From Asticcacaulis endophyticus (GTDB taxonomy: Bacteria > Pseudomonadota > Alphaproteobacteria > Caulobacterales > Caulobacteraceae), in NCBI RefSeq assembly GCF_014652575.1, contig NZ_BMZB01000001.1:1107722-1171721 (forward strand): DNA of 64,000 nucleotides, given 5' to 3'. Positions 16,630-24,137 of this stretch are shown piece after piece; within the stretch, counting starts at the first letter, position 1, and every line of letters starts with the position of its first letter. A program made the translations under genes and the position numbers. The notes under the pieces were generated by a model, which was not told where the DNA came from, searched no databases, and saw only the letters and a list, made by a program, of their open reading frames with translations.

Positions 16630-17058
16630 ATGACCACCAAGATCAACGCTCTCTATACCGCCCATGCCCGCGCTACCGGCGGCCGTGAAGGCACCGGCTC
16701 CACCGATGACGGCAAGGTTTCCGTCAAGCTGTCGACGCCCAAGGAACTGGGCGGTGCCGGCGGGGAGGGCACCAACCCGGAACAATTGTTTGGCATCGGC
16801 TATGCCGCCTGTTTCATTGGCGCACTGAAATTCGTCGGCGGCCGCGATAAGGTCGCGGTCCCTGCCGATACAACTATCGACTCCTCAGTCGGTATCGGTC
16901 AGACCCCCGGCGGCTTTGGCCTTGAAGTCACCCTGAAGATTTCCTTGCCGGGCGTTGAGGCCGAAGCGGCCGACCGCCTGATCGCCGAAGCCCATAAGGT
17001 CTGCCCGTACTCCAACGCCACCCGCGGCAATATCGAAGTGACTTTGGTTAGGGTTTAA
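16630..17058 (+). CDS. ohr: Organic hydroperoxide resistance protein Ohr
   Basis: 142 residues of the OsmC/Ohr family. The two redox cysteines are Cys61 (GYAACFIGAL) and Cys125 (KVCPYSNATRGN). Ohr reduces organic and lipid hydroperoxides using lipoylated partners in the cytoplasm. An ideal AAAGGAG lies nine bases before the ATG at 16630, which rules out the upstream in-frame ATG at 16591. It is divergent from its repressor ohrR. The 3' end overlaps the convergent DAACS gene by 11 bases. Confidence 0.95.
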   Translation: MTTKINALYTAHARATGGREGTGSTDDGKVSVKLSTPKELGGAGGEGTNPEQLFGIGYAACFIGALKFVGGRDKVAVPADTTIDSSVGIGQTPGGFGLEVTLKISLPGVEAEAADRLIAEAHKVCPYSNATRGNIEVTLVRV

Positions 17059-18307
17059 TCACGCTAACTTCAGGCCTGATCAGCAAGGGGCTTTCCTTGT
17101 CGATCAGGCCATTTTCGCGGGCCACTAGCGTTGGAATAAGGATCTGGCCCGTCACATTGGTGGCCGTTCGGACCATATCAATGATGCGGTCAATGGCGGC
17201 CAAAAGCGCCAGCCCTTCCAGCGGCAGGCCCGCAGCGGTCAGTGTCAGGGTCAGCATGACGGTCGCCACCCCTGGCACACCTGCGGTCGCCAGCGACCCC
17301 AGAATAGAGCTGATATAGATGATCACGATATGGGCGGGCGTCAATTCAATCCCGAAATAGTTGGCCGTGAAGATCGAGGCTATGGCCGGATATATCGCGC
17401 CGCAGCCGTCCATCTTCATATTGGCCCCCAGTGGTATGGCAAAGCCCGCATAGGACGGCGAGAGTTTGAGATTATTGATCGCTGAATTGAGCGACACGGG
17501 CAGGGTGCCTAGCGATGAGCAGGTAAAAAACGCCGTCTGCTGGGCCTGAAACACACCCTTGTAAAACCCGCTCACCCGCAGGCCATGCAGCTTGAGCAAT
17601 ATGGGATAGATCACGAATACATGGATCAGGCAGGCGAGGTAAATCGCGCCGATGAAGCCTAATAACGGCGTCAGGCTTTCCAGCCCATATGAGCCGACCA
17701 CCGACCCGATCAGGCCAAACACCCCGATGGGGGTCAGGCGGATGATCCAGCGCGTGATCTGAAACATGACCTGTGAGCCCTGATCAACGATACGGCTTAA
17801 GGATTCGGTTTTATCACGCAAAGCCGCAAGGGCCGCGCCGACAATGATGGCGACAAACACAACGCTTAACACCTGCCCCTTGGCGAAGGCATCAATGATA
17901 TTGGTGGGGACTATGCCTAAGAATACATCGACGACCGGCGGGATGTCTTTGGGCTTAAGCTCAGCCAGCGGCAATCCGGTCAGGCCAAGCCCCGGCTGAA
18001 ACAGGTGGCCGATCCCAAGCCCCAGCGTCACCGCCAGCGCTGAGGTCACCATAAACCACAGGATAGTCTGTACGCCTAATTTGACAGTCTTGCCGCCGTC
18101 CTGATGGCCGAGTTTGGCAATCGATGAGGCGATGGTGAAAAACACCAACGGCACGATCAGCATCTTGATCAGCCGTAAAAACAAATCGCCGATTGGCTCG
18201 ACATAGGGCACGGCCCGTTCGCCGAAAATCACTCCGACGGCAATACCGGCCACAAGCCCGATGACGGTGCGCAGCCAGAACGGGGTTTTATTGAGCAGGC
18301 TGAGCAT
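17048..18307 (-). CDS. Dicarboxylate/amino acid:cation symporter (DAACS)
   Basis: 419 residues, eight spans plus two re-entrant loops. The family shows in the N-terminus (FGERAVPYVEPIGDLFLRLIKMLIVPLVF), the serine-rich hairpin TAFFTCSSLGTLPVSLNS and the substrate/sodium motif GANMKMDGCGAIY (canonical GATxNMDG). It resembles GltP/DctA-type carriers that import glutamate, aspartate or C4-dicarboxylates with sodium or protons. Single-gene unit; substrate not determined. Confidence 0.88.
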   Translation of the reverse strand: MLSLLNKTPFWLRTVIGLVAGIAVGVIFGERAVPYVEPIGDLFLRLIKMLIVPLVFFTIASSIAKLGHQDGGKTVKLGVQTILWFMVTSALAVTLGLGIGHLFQPGLGLTGLPLAELKPKDIPPVVDVFLGIVPTNIIDAFAKGQVLSVVFVAIIVGAALAALRDKTESLSRIVDQGSQVMFQITRWIIRLTPIGVFGLIGSVVGSYGLESLTPLLGFIGAIYLACLIHVFVIYPILLKLHGLRVSGFYKGVFQAQQTAFFTCSSLGTLPVSLNSAINNLKLSPSYAGFAIPLGANMKMDGCGAIYPAIASIFTANYFGIELTPAHIVIIYISSILGSLATAGVPGVATVMLTLTLTAAGLPLEGLALLAAIDRIIDMVRTATNVTGQILIPTLVARENGLIDKESPLLIRPEVSVIKP

Positions 18308-18362
18308 GGAGATTACCAGAGGTGAGCGACCAGACAGACATATAGGGGCTAAGCCTTAGCTG

Positions 18363-19451
18363 TCAAACCGACGATAAGGCGCTCCCCTCCGTGTGGCGTC
18401 TCTCCGCCGCAGGAGCGGGGTGGAGGCTTTGGATAATATCCGAACGCAGCCAGTCCCCGACCGACAGATCGGCGGCAATAAAGCCGCGCGTTTTCAGCCA
18501 TTGTTCAAGGTCAGAAAGCGGCTTCTGGCGGAACGCTTCCAGCCCGATTTGTGCGCCTTCGACGAACAGATCACCGTAGGCCTCAAACGCCAGATCGGCG
18601 CTGACCTTGCCTTCGATCGCAATCTGGTTGAGGGCTTCCTTCGGGAAGGTTTGCGCCCAATGGTGGGCCTCAGATAACTGCCGCAACAGCCGCGCCACCA
18701 CATTGGGCTCAGCCTCAAGGAACGGATCGTCGACCGTCACGGCCCGCAGTTCGATCAGTCCGGACAGTCTGTCATCATGACGAATATCGGTAGCGGAAAA
18801 GCGGTGCAGTTCGCGCAAACCGGCGGCCCGCGCCAACTCAATCCCCTTGGCCCCATAAAGAATGGCGGCGTCGGTTTGCCCGCCCAGCAGGGCTTCGATC
18901 TCACGGCGGGCGATGTCGCCAAACGGCACCGACGGATGATCGGAGACCACATTGGTAAATTCCACGGCCTCCGGGCCGGAGCCTGCGAAGGCGGTTATCG
19001 TCTCCCAGGCCCGCAAAGCCCGCACCCGCGCAGGCGAAAATGACCCCGCCTCACGCGGCACAGACAATCGCACCCCTTTGAGATCATGCAGGGATCGTAA
19101 CGGACTTTTCTGAGGCACGACCACGCTCACCGAATGATAAGTCGCCCCCAGCGCCAGCAGACGGCTGCGGCCATTTAAGCCGTAGGCCCACAGGGCCGTG
19201 GCCGCATCGGCTTCGCGGATCAGGTTAGGCAGGGTGTGATCCAGATGGCCCTGACGCACTGCTGGCGTCGAATTTTCACGCACCGAAATGACGTTGATGT
19301 TTTCGCGCAAAAACTCACGCTGAAGTATGCCGCGATTGGCGATCAGCCCCAGCGCTGTCAGCGTCGGGCAGCGCGCATACCACACCAGTTGGGCGGGGCC
19401 TGAGTGAGGCTTTGGGGGGCGTGGCGGCGGCGGTGTCTGGGAATGGGGCAT
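18363..19451 (-). CDS. DszB-like / SsuA-fold protein, cytoplasmic
   Basis: 362 residues with the fold of substrate-binding proteins for sulfonates but no signal peptide; the N-terminus is a proline-rich tail (TPPPPRPPKPHSGP). WYARCPTLTALGLIANRGIL aligns by eye with the start of DszB, the hydroxybiphenyl-sulfinate desulfinase, whose catalytic Cys lies in a YSNCP-type motif; here it is Cys28. His69/His72 and Arg79 fall where DszB has its active-site His and Arg. It may be a desulfinase-like enzyme or a cytoplasmic binding protein. It is divergent from a Cys-rich Rrf2 regulator, a group often tied to sulfur metabolism. Function is uncertain. Confidence 0.55.
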   Translation of the reverse strand: MPHSQTPPPPRPPKPHSGPAQLVWYARCPTLTALGLIANRGILQREFLRENINVISVRENSTPAVRQGHLDHTLPNLIREADAATALWAYGLNGRSRLLALGATYHSVSVVVPQKSPLRSLHDLKGVRLSVPREAGSFSPARVRALRAWETITAFAGSGPEAVEFTNVVSDHPSVPFGDIARREIEALLGGQTDAAILYGAKGIELARAAGLRELHRFSATDIRHDDRLSGLIELRAVTVDDPFLEAEPNVVARLLRQLSEAHHWAQTFPKEALNQIAIEGKVSADLAFEAYGDLFVEGAQIGLEAFRQKPLSDLEQWLKTRGFIAADLSVGDWLRSDIIQSLHPAPAAERRHTEGSALSSV

Positions 19452-19586
19452 GATAAGACTATTCGATGGCGGTAATCATTATTTCCTATCATATTAGTTT
19501 TAAATTTGATCGCGATAAAAACTCAACCCTAAGCTCAGAAAATGTCAACAATCGCAGGCCTTGCGGTCAGGATTTGCGTTAAAACC

Positions 19587-19614
19587 TTGAGGCGGTGCAG
19601 ATTCTGGCTTATGG
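19587..19614 (+). promoter_or_regulatory. Promoter of the rrf2-sdaA unit
   Basis: TTGAGGC (19587-19593), 13 bases, GCTTATGG (19607-19614). This fits the Caulobacter-type housekeeping promoter with one change in each element, 37 bases before the Rrf2 start. The rest of the 19452-19650 gap is AT-rich near 19490 and should hold the divergent promoter. Confidence 0.5.
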
Positions 19615-19650
19615 AACCTAAAGTTCACTCACGGCGTCCATACTCAGATA

Positions 19651-20076
19651 ATGTTATCCCAGCGAGCCAAATACACCATCCGCGCCATGCAGGAATTGGC
19701 CAAGGCACCGGCGGGTGAGACCTTGCAGGCCGGGGAACTGGCCGAGCGCATCAAGGCGCCGCTGCATTTCCTTGAGGGCATATTGCTGGAATTGCGCCGC
19801 GAAGGGCTGTTGATTTCGCGCCGCGGACGTTCCGGCGGTTATGCTTTGGCTAAGCCTGCCGATCTGATTTCCATTGCTGATCTCATCCGTCTGGTCGACG
19901 GGCCTCTGGCGCTGACGACCTGCGCCAGCCGTACCGCCTATGCGGAGTGCGAGGATTGCCCAACCCCCGAAGATTGCCAGTTGCGCAATATTCTGGTCTC
20001 CGCCCGTGACGCGGTAGCGCGGGTGCTGGAAGGGGCGACGATTGCCCGGCCCATACCGAATTTACCTGTATCATAA
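19651..20076 (+). CDS. Rrf2-family transcriptional regulator
   Basis: 141 residues. The N-terminal winged helix (LSQRAKYTIRAMQELAKAPAG, then RRGRSGGYALAKPA) is typical of Rrf2/IscR/CymR. Four cysteines (91, 100, 103 and 109, in TTCASRTAYAECEDCPTPEDC) lie where IscR binds its Fe-S cluster, so a cluster or thiol-redox sensor is likely. It starts 20 bases upstream of the Fe-S enzyme serine dehydratase and is divergent from a possible sulfur-compound protein. A plausible target is one or both of these, as cysteine/serine balance control, but that is inference. Confidence 0.85.
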   Translation: MLSQRAKYTIRAMQELAKAPAGETLQAGELAERIKAPLHFLEGILLELRREGLLISRRGRSGGYALAKPADLISIADLIRLVDGPLALTTCASRTAYAECEDCPTPEDCQLRNILVSARDAVARVLEGATIARPIPNLPVS

Positions 20077-20095
20077 GTTTCATTAGGGTCTGCCT

Positions 20096-21490
20096 ATGTT
20101 AAGCGTTCTCGATATCTTCAAGATCGGCATCGGCCCCTCCAGTTCACACACCGTTGGTCCCATGCGCATCGCCACCCGCGCTCTGGCGGATGCCGCAGCA
20201 GCCGGTGTGCTCAGCAAAGCCGCCCGCGTGCGGATCGAGCTTCAGGGATCGCTGGCCCTGACCGGCATTGGCCACGGCTCGGATAAGGCGGCGGTGCTTG
20301 GGCTATTGGGCGCGGAACCCGATACGGTCGATCCAGACTGGGCGGAAACGACCTTTATTCAGCTCAAAACCGCCACCGAAATCGCCCTGCACAATGGGCC
20401 GGTGGTGCCGTTTAATTTCCGTCAGGATGTCGATTTTCGCGGGGATATAGTCCCGCGCCTGCACCCCAATGGCCTGTGTGTGCGGCTTTATGATGCGGGC
20501 GGTGCGGTGATTTTCGAGCGCACCTTCTATTCGGTCGGCGGCGGATTTATTGCCTCAAGTGAGCAGTTGTCTCGGCCCCCTGAAAACGACCTGATCGGGA
20601 TTGCAGGCAAGGGGGCTTTACCATTTGCCTCAGCGGCGCAATTGCTGCAACATTGTGCGCAGCATGGCCTTAATGTCTATGACGTGGTGCTGGCTAACGA
20701 AGACGCCAAACGTCCGCGCGGTGAGACCGATGTCGGACTTAAGCGCATCTGGGAGGCGATGAATGGCTCCATTGATCGCGGCCTGCGGATCGACGGTATC
20801 TTGCCGGGTGGCCTGAGTGTGCGCAGGCGTGCCTCCAGCCTTTATGAGATCCTGACGAGCGAGAGCCACAATCAGGAATCCGAGCGCCTGTTTGACTGGC
20901 TGAACGTGTTTGCGATGGCGGTGAACGAGGAAAACGCCGCCGGTGGCCGGGTGGTCACCGCCCCTACCAATGGCGCGGCGGGGATTATTCCGGCCCTGAT
21001 CCGCTATTATTGTGCGCAGGATGGCTGGACGGATGAGGATACGAAAGCCGACGGCCGGATCGGACGATTCCTGCTGACGGCGGCGGGCATTGGCATGATC
21101 TATAAGCAGCGGGCATCTCTGTCCGGGGCTGAAATGGGCTGTCAGGGTGAGGTCGGTGTCGCTTGCTCGATGGGCGCGGCCGGGCTGTGCGCGGTCTGGG
21201 GCGGCACGGCGGCGCACATCGAACACGCGGCTGAGATCGGCATGGAGCATAATCTGGGCCTGACCTGCGATCCTGTCGGTGGCCTGGTGCAGATCCCGTG
21301 CATTGAGCGTAACGCCATCGGGGCCGTTAAGGCCGCCAATGCGGCGCGCCTGTCTTTGCGCGACTCCAGCGAACACAAGGTCACGCTCGATCAGGTCATC
21401 GAGACCATGCGTCAGACCGGCCTTGATATGTCCTCAAAATATAAGGAAACTTCACAAGGCGGCTTGGCCGTCAATGTGGTGGAGTGCTGA
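20096..21490 (+). CDS. sdaA: L-serine dehydratase (iron-sulfur, single chain)
   Basis: 464 residues, the full alpha+beta form of the oxygen-sensitive L-serine ammonia-lyase. The opening [21 protein letters not shown] is diagnostic. Cysteines in [21 protein letters not shown] and in [18 protein letters not shown] supply ligands for the 4Fe-4S cluster that dehydrates serine to pyruvate and ammonia. AGGG lies before the ATG. It forms a probable two-gene unit with the upstream Rrf2 regulator. It overlaps the convergent esterase gene by 20 bases. Confidence 0.95.
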   Translation: MLSVLDIFKIGIGPSSSHTVGPMRIATRALADAAAAGVLSKAARVRIELQGSLALTGIGHGSDKAAVLGLLGAEPDTVDPDWAETTFIQLKTATEIALHNGPVVPFNFRQDVDFRGDIVPRLHPNGLCVRLYDAGGAVIFERTFYSVGGGFIASSEQLSRPPENDLIGIAGKGALPFASAAQLLQHCAQHGLNVYDVVLANEDAKRPRGETDVGLKRIWEAMNGSIDRGLRIDGILPGGLSVRRRASSLYEILTSESHNQESERLFDWLNVFAMAVNEENAAGGRVVTAPTNGAAGIIPALIRYYCAQDGWTDEDTKADGRIGRFLLTAAGIGMIYKQRASLSGAEMGCQGEVGVACSMGAAGLCAVWGGTAAHIEHAAEIGMEHNLGLTCDPVGGLVQIPCIERNAIGAVKAANAARLSLRDSSEHKVTLDQVIETMRQTGLDMSSKYKETSQGGLAVNVVEC

Positions 21491-22331
21491 GATAACCGCT
21501 ATCACTTAACCAGTCTCGCAACCGTGCGGGCCAGTCATGGACGGATTTAAGCGGTGAGCGGTCGCCCATGTTGAAGGCATGGCCACCGCGGGCGAAATAA
21601 TGCACCTCCACAGGCACATCATAGGGCGCATACAGATCAAGCAGGGTGTTGAAGGTTTTAACTGGGCCCTTGTCATCATAGGCGGTCAGCAGAAACGCGG
21701 GCGGAGGTGGGGTGTCGAACTTTGCGGGCAGCCCCAGCGGGCCGGAATAGATTTCGACAATAAAGTCGGGCCGCGCGCTCACCCGCTCCACCGGATCGGC
21801 GGATTTAGGATCACCGTCAAAGCCTGAAAAACTGACCATGTGGACCAGTTCGCCACCAGCGGAAAAGCCCATCACCCCGATGCGGTTGGGGTCAATGCCG
21901 TAGTCCGTGGCATGGGCGCGGACATAGCGTATAGCGCGCCTCAAATCCGCCGCTCCATGGGCCTCGATATCGTAATCGGCCTTGCCGTTATCTTCGCGGC
22001 CCAGCCGGTATTTCAACGCAAAGGCGGTGACGCCCAGCCCTTGCAGATATTTCGCGGGTTTAACCCCTTCGGAATTGAACACCAGGTTTTCATGGCCACC
22101 GCCGGGCACGACAATAATGGCCGTGGCGCTATGGCGAGCCGGATCGGGAGCATAGACGGTGACCGAAGGATTATGGACGCTGCGCACCCACCAGTCGGCG
22201 GCTTTTTCAGGCTCATCTTTCAGGGTTTCAAATCCCGGCGCGCCGCCTGGCCACAGGTGGGTAACGGCTTGAGCGTGGGCGCTTAAAGCAAGGCCCGCCC
22301 ACAGGGCGAACGCGATAGCGGTTCTGAACAT
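21471..22331 (-). CDS. Secreted alpha/beta hydrolase (acetylxylan-esterase-like)
   Basis: 286 residues with a signal peptide (MFRTAIAFALWAGLALSAHAQA). PGGGHENL forms the oxyanion hole, GFSAGGEL carries the nucleophile Ser, and AYDDKGPV and GGHAF carry the acid Asp and the His. This layout is shared with BD-FAE and Axe-type carbohydrate esterases that deacetylate xylan or feruloylated sugars. GGGGAG precedes the ATG. The abundance of xylan/arabinan hydrolases elsewhere in the window supports a role in plant polysaccharide breakdown; substrate is inferred. Confidence 0.8.
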   Translation of the reverse strand: MFRTAIAFALWAGLALSAHAQAVTHLWPGGAPGFETLKDEPEKAADWWVRSVHNPSVTVYAPDPARHSATAIIVVPGGGHENLVFNSEGVKPAKYLQGLGVTAFALKYRLGREDNGKADYDIEAHGAADLRRAIRYVRAHATDYGIDPNRIGVMGFSAGGELVHMVSFSGFDGDPKSADPVERVSARPDFIVEIYSGPLGLPAKFDTPPPPAFLLTAYDDKGPVKTFNTLLDLYAPYDVPVEVHYFARGGHAFNMGDRSPLKSVHDWPARLRDWLSDSGYLSTPPH

Positions 22332-22384
22332 GAATTAAGCTCCCCAAATTATAGTTTTGGGGCAGCTAAAGCGATAAACCGAAT

Positions 22385-22696
22385 TTAAGCAAGCGCCTCA
22401 GTGGCGGCATGGGCCGTGTCGTAATCGGCGGCGACGCGCATTTCGCGGATCGGGCGGACGATATCGATCGATTGCTGATAGAGCGGATCGGCTTTGTAGG
22501 CATCAAGCGCCGCCTGATCTTCAAATTCGCCGTAAACCACCACATCGACGACATTGCCAAGCTGATCGACCTTTTCATTCAGGGCGATCTCCAGCTTTGA
22601 GGCGTGGGGAATTTGGGTGAGGATACTCAAACCCTTTTGGACGGTCAGGCGGTCGATCCCGTCCTTACAGCTAAACATGACTATGTGTCTGATCAT
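22385..22696 (-). CDS. Dabb (stress-responsive A/B barrel) domain protein
   Basis: About 103 residues forming one Dabb ferredoxin-like domain: MIRHIVMFSCKDGID at the start, VVDVVVYGEFEDQAALDAYK, then PLYQQSIDIVRPI and the end of the barrel. These small dimeric proteins are of unclear function, some linked to stress or polyketide cyclisation. The start at MIRHI is the usual family start; the ATG four codons upstream (22708) is also possible, and neither has a clear ribosome-binding site. Confidence 0.75.
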   Translation of the reverse strand: MIRHIVMFSCKDGIDRLTVQKGLSILTQIPHASKLEIALNEKVDQLGNVVDVVVYGEFEDQAALDAYKADPLYQQSIDIVRPIREMRVAADYDTAHAATEALA

Positions 22697-22744
22697 GGCT
22701 GAGGTCATAGAATCTTGAGCGCCTGAAAACAAGAGGCCTGTCCC

Positions 22745-23131
22745 CTAAAGCAAAGCCTTTTTGCGGGTGGCGTTAATCAGGTGTGCGGCCGCAAGCATAA
22801 GCGCCCCCACTATGCTCAGCGGGGCTTCATAAGGCAGGAGCGGCGGGTAAAAGGCCGCGATCCCTAGCAGGAAAATGCCCAGTCCCCCAAAGCCGGAGAT
22901 GCGGTAATCGCGCCAGCCACCAGAGCGCCAGAAGGCCCAAACGCTCAAAGGGGCAGCCAGAAGCACCAAGATCTGATGGATCAGCTCGCTTTCGCTGAAC
23001 TGGCCAAACACCGGCAGGCCCGCCGCTAATACCGGCAGGATCAGGCAGTGCGCCAGACACAGGCCCGACAGGCCGATGGAGGCGACGTCCAGCATCTGCG
23101 TCGTCGGTTTATGAAAATGGCTCTGACCCAT
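22745..23131 (-). CDS. MerC-family membrane protein, Zur-box controlled
   Basis: About 128 residues with four membrane spans. The first span carries Cys-x-x-x-Cys (GLCLAHCLILPVLA), as in MerC-type mercury/metal transporters, and a His pair lies near the N-terminus (SHFHK). AGGA stands ahead of the ATG at 23131. Two sequences matching the alphaproteobacterial Zur box lie directly upstream (23170-23184 and 23214-23230), so expression should rise on zinc shortage. That argues for a part in zinc supply rather than mercury resistance; no other mer gene is near. Confidence 0.8.
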   Translation of the reverse strand: MGQSHFHKPTTQMLDVASIGLSGLCLAHCLILPVLAAGLPVFGQFSESELIHQILVLLAAPLSVWAFWRSGGWRDYRISGFGGLGIFLLGIAAFYPPLLPYEAPLSIVGALMLAAAHLINATRKKALL

Positions 23132-23169
23132 AAAAGCAGATTCCTGATCGTAACTGAACACAGCACATA

Positions 23170-23184
23170 TGTTATAGCATAACT
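23170..23184 (-). promoter_or_regulatory. Zur-like box, proximal
   Basis: TGTTATAGCATAACT, an imperfect copy of the TGTTATAnTATAACA-type palindrome, lies 39-53 bases before the MerC-like start, a position suited to blocking the promoter. Confidence 0.6.
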
Positions 23185-23213
23185 TTTTTCAAGGGCGTGG
23201 CCGTCCTTTGTTT

Positions 23214-23230
23214 GTGTTATATTATAACAC
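23214..23230 (-). promoter_or_regulatory. Zur-like box, distal, perfect palindrome
   Basis: GTGTTATATTATAACAC is a perfect 17-base palindrome matching the Zur operator core TGTTATAnTATAACA. It lies in the gap between the deacetylase 3' end and the MerC-like gene, so it can serve only the latter. Confidence 0.7.
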
Positions 23231-23266
23231 TTAAGCTGTGTCCAGACCTAAAAGCAAAATGTGCGA

Positions 23267-23995
23267 TTACCGAGCCGGTTCGATATGTACCACCTTATAG
23301 CCCTTGTCTTTCAGGGTTTTGAGGATCAAGGGCATGGCCTGAGCGGTAACCTCCTGCGCATCGTGCAGCAAAATAATTCCACCCTTACCGTCCAGATTTT
23401 TCATCAGGCGGTCGGTGACGGTTTGCGGCGTTTCACCAACCTCCCAGTCATTGGCACCCGCGTCGATCGAAAAGACCGTGTAGCCGCTGACCTTAAGCGC
23501 GTTCATTAGATCGGGCGTCTCCCCCAAGTACGGAAACCGGTAAAACGGCGCGGCGTCCTTACCCAGAACCTTGGACGCAATGTCGCGGGTGGCATCAAAG
23601 TCCTTGACCTGATCAGCCGGCGACAACTGATTCATATGATCGTGCTTATAGCTGTGCAGACCGGCGCTGTGGCCGTCCGCGACAACTTGCTTGGCCAGAT
23701 CAGGATAGGCGGTCAGGTTATTGCCCTGCATAAAAAAGGTGGCCTTTACGCATTGTGCTTTCAACGCATCCAGCACGCGCGGCGTAGTTTCCGGGCGCGG
23801 GCCGTCGTCAAAGGTGATGACGACTTCATCTTTCGCCAGAGCTAAAGGTCCGTGTTGGGCGGTGCCATAGGCCTGACCCTTTTCGCCTGAAATTGCGAGT
23901 GTGCGGGTGGTGCCCAGCGCGTCAGGCCCGCAAGCATAAGCGCTGCTAACTGCTGCCATCAGAGCGACCGCGACCGCAAAGGCTGAACATTTCAT
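23267..23995 (-). CDS. Polysaccharide deacetylase (NodB domain), exported
   Basis: 242 residues with a signal peptide (MKCSAFAVAVALMAAVSSAYA) and one CE4/NodB domain. The motifs are TFDDGP (catalytic Asp and metal Asp), HSYKH (metal His pair), RFPY, DWEV and ILLHD. All active-site motifs are intact, so the enzyme should remove acetyl groups from an N- or O-acetylated glycan such as peptidoglycan, chitin or xylan in the periplasm or outside. GGGGAAG lies before the ATG. Confidence 0.9.
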   Translation of the reverse strand: MKCSAFAVAVALMAAVSSAYACGPDALGTTRTLAISGEKGQAYGTAQHGPLALAKDEVVITFDDGPRPETTPRVLDALKAQCVKATFFMQGNNLTAYPDLAKQVVADGHSAGLHSYKHDHMNQLSPADQVKDFDATRDIASKVLGKDAAPFYRFPYLGETPDLMNALKVSGYTVFSIDAGANDWEVGETPQTVTDRLMKNLDGKGGIILLHDAQEVTAQAMPLILKTLKDKGYKVVHIEPAR

Positions 23996-24137
23996 GTAAC
24001 TTCCCCGTTTTATTTTTATGTGGTCATCTTTATGCCCGCAAAGGCCCCTAACGACCAGAGGGAGCTATGAAAAATTTGGGTCGGTTGACTTGGAAGCCCT
24101 GCCCTTTACAACGGTAATATAGATGTGAGGGAACGGA

